A stretch of 64,000 nucleotides of DNA from Pseudomonas sp. 10S4. Lineage in GTDB: Bacteria > Pseudomonadota > Gammaproteobacteria > Pseudomonadales > Pseudomonadaceae. Where the stretch lies: positions 6,882,001 to 6,946,000 of the forward strand of contig NZ_CP133774.1 of the NCBI RefSeq assembly GCF_034344865.1, given 5' to 3'. Each line of letters opens with the position of its first letter. Positions within the stretch are counted from its first letter, which is position 1. A program made the translations under genes and the position numbers. Under the pieces are notes generated by a model that was not told where the DNA came from, did no database searches, and was given only the letters and a program-made list of their open reading frames with translations. Positions 62,078 to 64,000 of this stretch are shown here, in pieces.

Positions 62078-62922
62078 CGGCTAAAGAAACCATCAGTTCG
62101 ACCAACCCCGAATCCCCTGTGGGAGCGGGCTTGCTCGCGAAGGCGGTGGGTCAGTCCACATCAATGTTGAATGATGAACCGCTTTCGCGAGCAAGCCCGC
62201 TCCCACAGGTTTCGGGGCCGACTCTGGATTTCGCGGAGGTCAGTCTGACGCTGGGGCGCACCACGATCCTCGATCAAGTCACCTTCACCGTTCAGCCCGG
62301 CAGCGTGCATGCACTGGTCGGCCCGAACGGCGGTGGCAAAAGTTCGCTGATCAAAACCCTGCTCGGGCAGATGCCGCATCAGGGTCGCTTGAGTCTGCAA
62401 TGGCCCGGCGATCCCGGCACCATCGGTTACGTCCCGCAAGCGCTGGAGTTCGACCGGGGCTTGCCGATGACCGTCGACGATTTCATGGCCGCGATGTGTC
62501 AGCGGCGTCCGGCGTTTCTCGGTTTGAGCAAGCACTACGCAGCGGAGATTGGCGAAGCGCTGGAACGGGTCGGCATGCAGGACAAACGCAAGCGCCGCAT
62601 GGGCGCGCTGTCCGGTGGTGAACGTCAGCGAGTGTTGCTCGCCCAAGGCCTGATCCCGGCGCCGAACTTGTTGGTGCTCGACGAACCGATGTCAGCGCTG
62701 GATGAAGCCGGGATTCAGGTGTTCGAACGACTGCTGGGTGACTGGCGCCAAAGCGGCATCACCGTGCTGTGGATCGAGCATGACCTGGAAGCGGTTGCAC
62801 GCTTGGCCGATCGGGTTACCGGGCTGAATCGCCGGGTGCTGTTTGACGCGACGCCGAAACAGGCACTGACACCGGAGCGTCTGCTGACCCTGTTCTCGAC
62901 CCATCCACGGAGCGCTGCCTGA
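62074..62922 (+). CDS. fpvD: FpvD, ABC ATPase with REP-encoded N-terminal insertion
   Basis: This 282-residue ATP-binding protein shows Walker A GPNGGGKSS, signature LSGGERQR and Walker B LLVLDEPMSALDE. It powers iron import with FpvE. The ATG overlaps the fpvC stop (ATGA), as in a compact operon, yet residues of about 15-45 are encoded by a complete REP pair (VGAGLLAKAV through RASPLPQV) that stays in frame. The conserved ATPase begins only at TLDFAEVSLTLGR. Without the insert the length would be close to the usual 240-250. Whether the extra segment is tolerated is unknown; no strong start follows the repeat. Confidence 0.88.
   Translation: MTAKETISSTNPESPVGAGLLAKAVGQSTSMLNDEPLSRASPLPQVSGPTLDFAEVSLTLGRTTILDQVTFTVQPGSVHALVGPNGGGKSSLIKTLLGQMPHQGRLSLQWPGDPGTIGYVPQALEFDRGLPMTVDDFMAAMCQRRPAFLGLSKHYAAEIGEALERVGMQDKRKRRMGALSGGERQRVLLAQGLIPAPNLLVLDEPMSALDEAGIQVFERLLGDWRQSGITVLWIEHDLEAVARLADRVTGLNRRVLFDATPKQALTPERLLTLFSTHPRSAA
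62117..62208. repeat. REP pair (inverted), family A, inside fpvD coding sequence
   Basis: CTGTGGGAGCGGGCTTGCTC and its complement ending CCGCTCCCACAG bracket about 50 bp. It is the same unit as the intergenic copies, but here it lies within an open reading frame. Confidence 0.9.
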
Positions 62923-63821
62923 TGAGTTATGAAGCCTTTCGTTTGATGGTCCAGGGCTGGGCCTCTTCGGGTTATCTGCCGGAAGCGCTGGCTTATGGAT
63001 TTGTGGTTAACGCGCTGATCGCCGGCCTGTTGATCGGCCCGGTACTGGGCGGGTTAGGCACGCTGGTAGTGGTTAAGCGCTTTGCGTTTTTCTCCGAAGC
63101 GGTGGGCCACGCGGCGCTGACCGGCGTGGCCATCGGGATTCTGCTTGGCGAACCCTACACCGGGCCGTATGGCAGCTTGTTTGGTTACTGTTTGCTGTTC
63201 GGCATCCTGCTTAATTACCTGCGAAACCGCACTGGTCTGGCCCCGGATACGCTGATCGGGGTGTTCCTCTCGGTGTCGTTGGCGCTGGGCGCCAGCCTGC
63301 TGTTGATTCTGGCGGGCAAGATCAATGTGCATATCCTCGAAAACGTGCTGTTCGGTTCGGTGCTGACGGTCAACGGTAACGACCTGTTGGTGTTGGCGAT
63401 TGTCGGTTCGCTGGTCATGGCCCTCGCCCTGCCGCTGTACAACCGCATCATGCTCGCCAGCTTCAACCCGCAACTGGCGGCGGTGCGCGGCGTGGCGGTG
63501 AAGACCCTGGATTATCTGTTCGTGATTCTGGTGACGCTGATCACCGTCGCCGCGGTGAAAGTCATCGGCGCGATTCTGGTCGGTGCTTTGCTGGTGATTC
63601 CGGCGGCGGCCGCGCGGTTGCTCAGTCAGTCGCTGAAGGGGTTCTTCTGGTGCTCGGTGCTGATCGCCACGGTCAGCACGCTGTGCGGCATCCTGGCGCC
63701 GATAGTCTTCGACCTGCCGATCCCGTCCGGCGCCGCGATCATTCTGGTCGCCGGTATTGCTTTCGCCCTGTCCGCCATTGCGCGCGGCGGCGTCCCAAGT
63801 CTGAAAGGGAATCTCGGATAA
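62922..63821 (+). CDS. fpvE: FpvE, ABC permease
   Basis: This 299-residue ABC-3 family (ZnuB/MntB-like) permease has eight or nine membrane helices, with VVKRFAFFSEAVGHAALTGVAIG and IGAILVGALLVIPAAAARLL. It forms the inner-membrane channel with FpvD. The ATG overlaps the fpvD stop by 1 nt. Confidence 0.92.
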   Translation: MSYEAFRLMVQGWASSGYLPEALAYGFVVNALIAGLLIGPVLGGLGTLVVVKRFAFFSEAVGHAALTGVAIGILLGEPYTGPYGSLFGYCLLFGILLNYLRNRTGLAPDTLIGVFLSVSLALGASLLLILAGKINVHILENVLFGSVLTVNGNDLLVLAIVGSLVMALALPLYNRIMLASFNPQLAAVRGVAVKTLDYLFVILVTLITVAAVKVIGAILVGALLVIPAAAARLLSQSLKGFFWCSVLIATVSTLCGILAPIVFDLPIPSGAAIILVAGIAFALSAIARGGVPSLKGNLG

Positions 63822-64000
63822 ATGTCATTTTCTCTGCGTCAATTAACCCTGGTCATAGCCCTATGCGGGCTGACCGCACCGCACGCGTTCGCGGACGACA
63901 ACTTCGAACCGATGCGCCTGGTGGCCAATCACGGTGTCGGCAATACGCCGCTCTTCGCCTCTTCATCGGCGCACAAAGTCCTGGTCCTCGCGTCGTTGCC
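63822..64000 (+). CDS. fpvF: FpvF, periplasmic binding protein, partial (cut by window edge)
   Basis: The first 59 codons were read by hand. A signal peptide (LTLVIALCGLTAPHAFADD) is followed by FEPMRLVANHGVGNTPLF. By position it is fpvF, the periplasmic protein that binds pyoverdine and FpvC in P. aeruginosa. The ATG directly follows the fpvE stop. Confidence 0.83.
   Translation, partial: MSFSLRQLTLVIALCGLTAPHAFADDNFEPMRLVANHGVGNTPLFASSSAHKVLVLASL

Overview
The window looks like chromosomal DNA from a fluorescent Pseudomonas (P. fluorescens group). The rRNA genes are Pseudomonas-like, and it carries a pyoverdine iron-release operon (fpv), methanesulfonate utilisation genes (msu/sfn), a PBP2 gene and many Pseudomonas-type REP palindromes. 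I see no prophage, insertion sequence, CRISPR array or tRNA gene.

1-13 kb holds most of a quinohemoprotein amine dehydrogenase (QHNDH) locus, on the minus strand in two blocks. The first is the structural and crosslinking part, qhpA-qhpD-qhpC; qhpC is cut by the left edge and qhpB would lie beyond it. The second is the maturation part: a sigma-54 activator, an ABC exporter (qhpF), a subtilisin-like protease (qhpE) and a flavin monooxygenase (qhpG). Between them, on the plus strand, are a frameshifted amidohydrolase and an aldehyde dehydrogenase with a perfect sigma-54 promoter. Together they would oxidise primary amines in the periplasm and process the aldehyde in the cytoplasm.

13-24.6 kb is a catabolic region: a histone-deacetylase/acetylpolyamine amidohydrolase homologue, a carbamoylase-type amidase, three MHS-type transporters, RraA-like, RidA-like, 2-hydroxyacid dehydrogenase and class II aldolase enzymes, and two paralogous LysR regulators. 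Each LysR gene is divergent from a paralogous transporter, and both spacers hold the same two-part motif at identical spacing. 24.6-27.8 kb holds an orphan PBP2 and a luciferase-like oxidoreductase. 27.8-33.5 kb is a complete minus-strand rRNA operon (16S-23S-5S) with three tandem promoters and no tRNA in the 16S-23S spacer.

33.5-43 kb holds exporters, small lipoproteins, a TetR-SDR-DsbA-like group, a quinone reductase/LysR pair, an Xaa-Pro aminopeptidase and a cysteine desulfurase. 43-52 kb is organosulfur metabolism (msuEDC plus an SfnR-like activator; sfnB-metI-metQ) with sigma-54 promoters, interrupted by a SoxR/monooxygenase pair. 52-58 kb has a glyoxalase-fold protein, a frameshifted haloacetate dehalogenase, dctA, a LysR gene and a LeuCD paralogue. 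58.4-64 kb is fpvGHJK-fpvCDEF (fpvF cut by the right edge), preceded by a Fur-box-like site.

Five otherwise conserved genes carry single-base frameshifts (amidohydrolase, dehalogenase, leuC, fpvG, fpvH), two of them in runs of five A. This density suggests sequencing or assembly errors more than real decay. REP elements of three sequence families fill many gaps, and one pair sits in frame inside fpvD.
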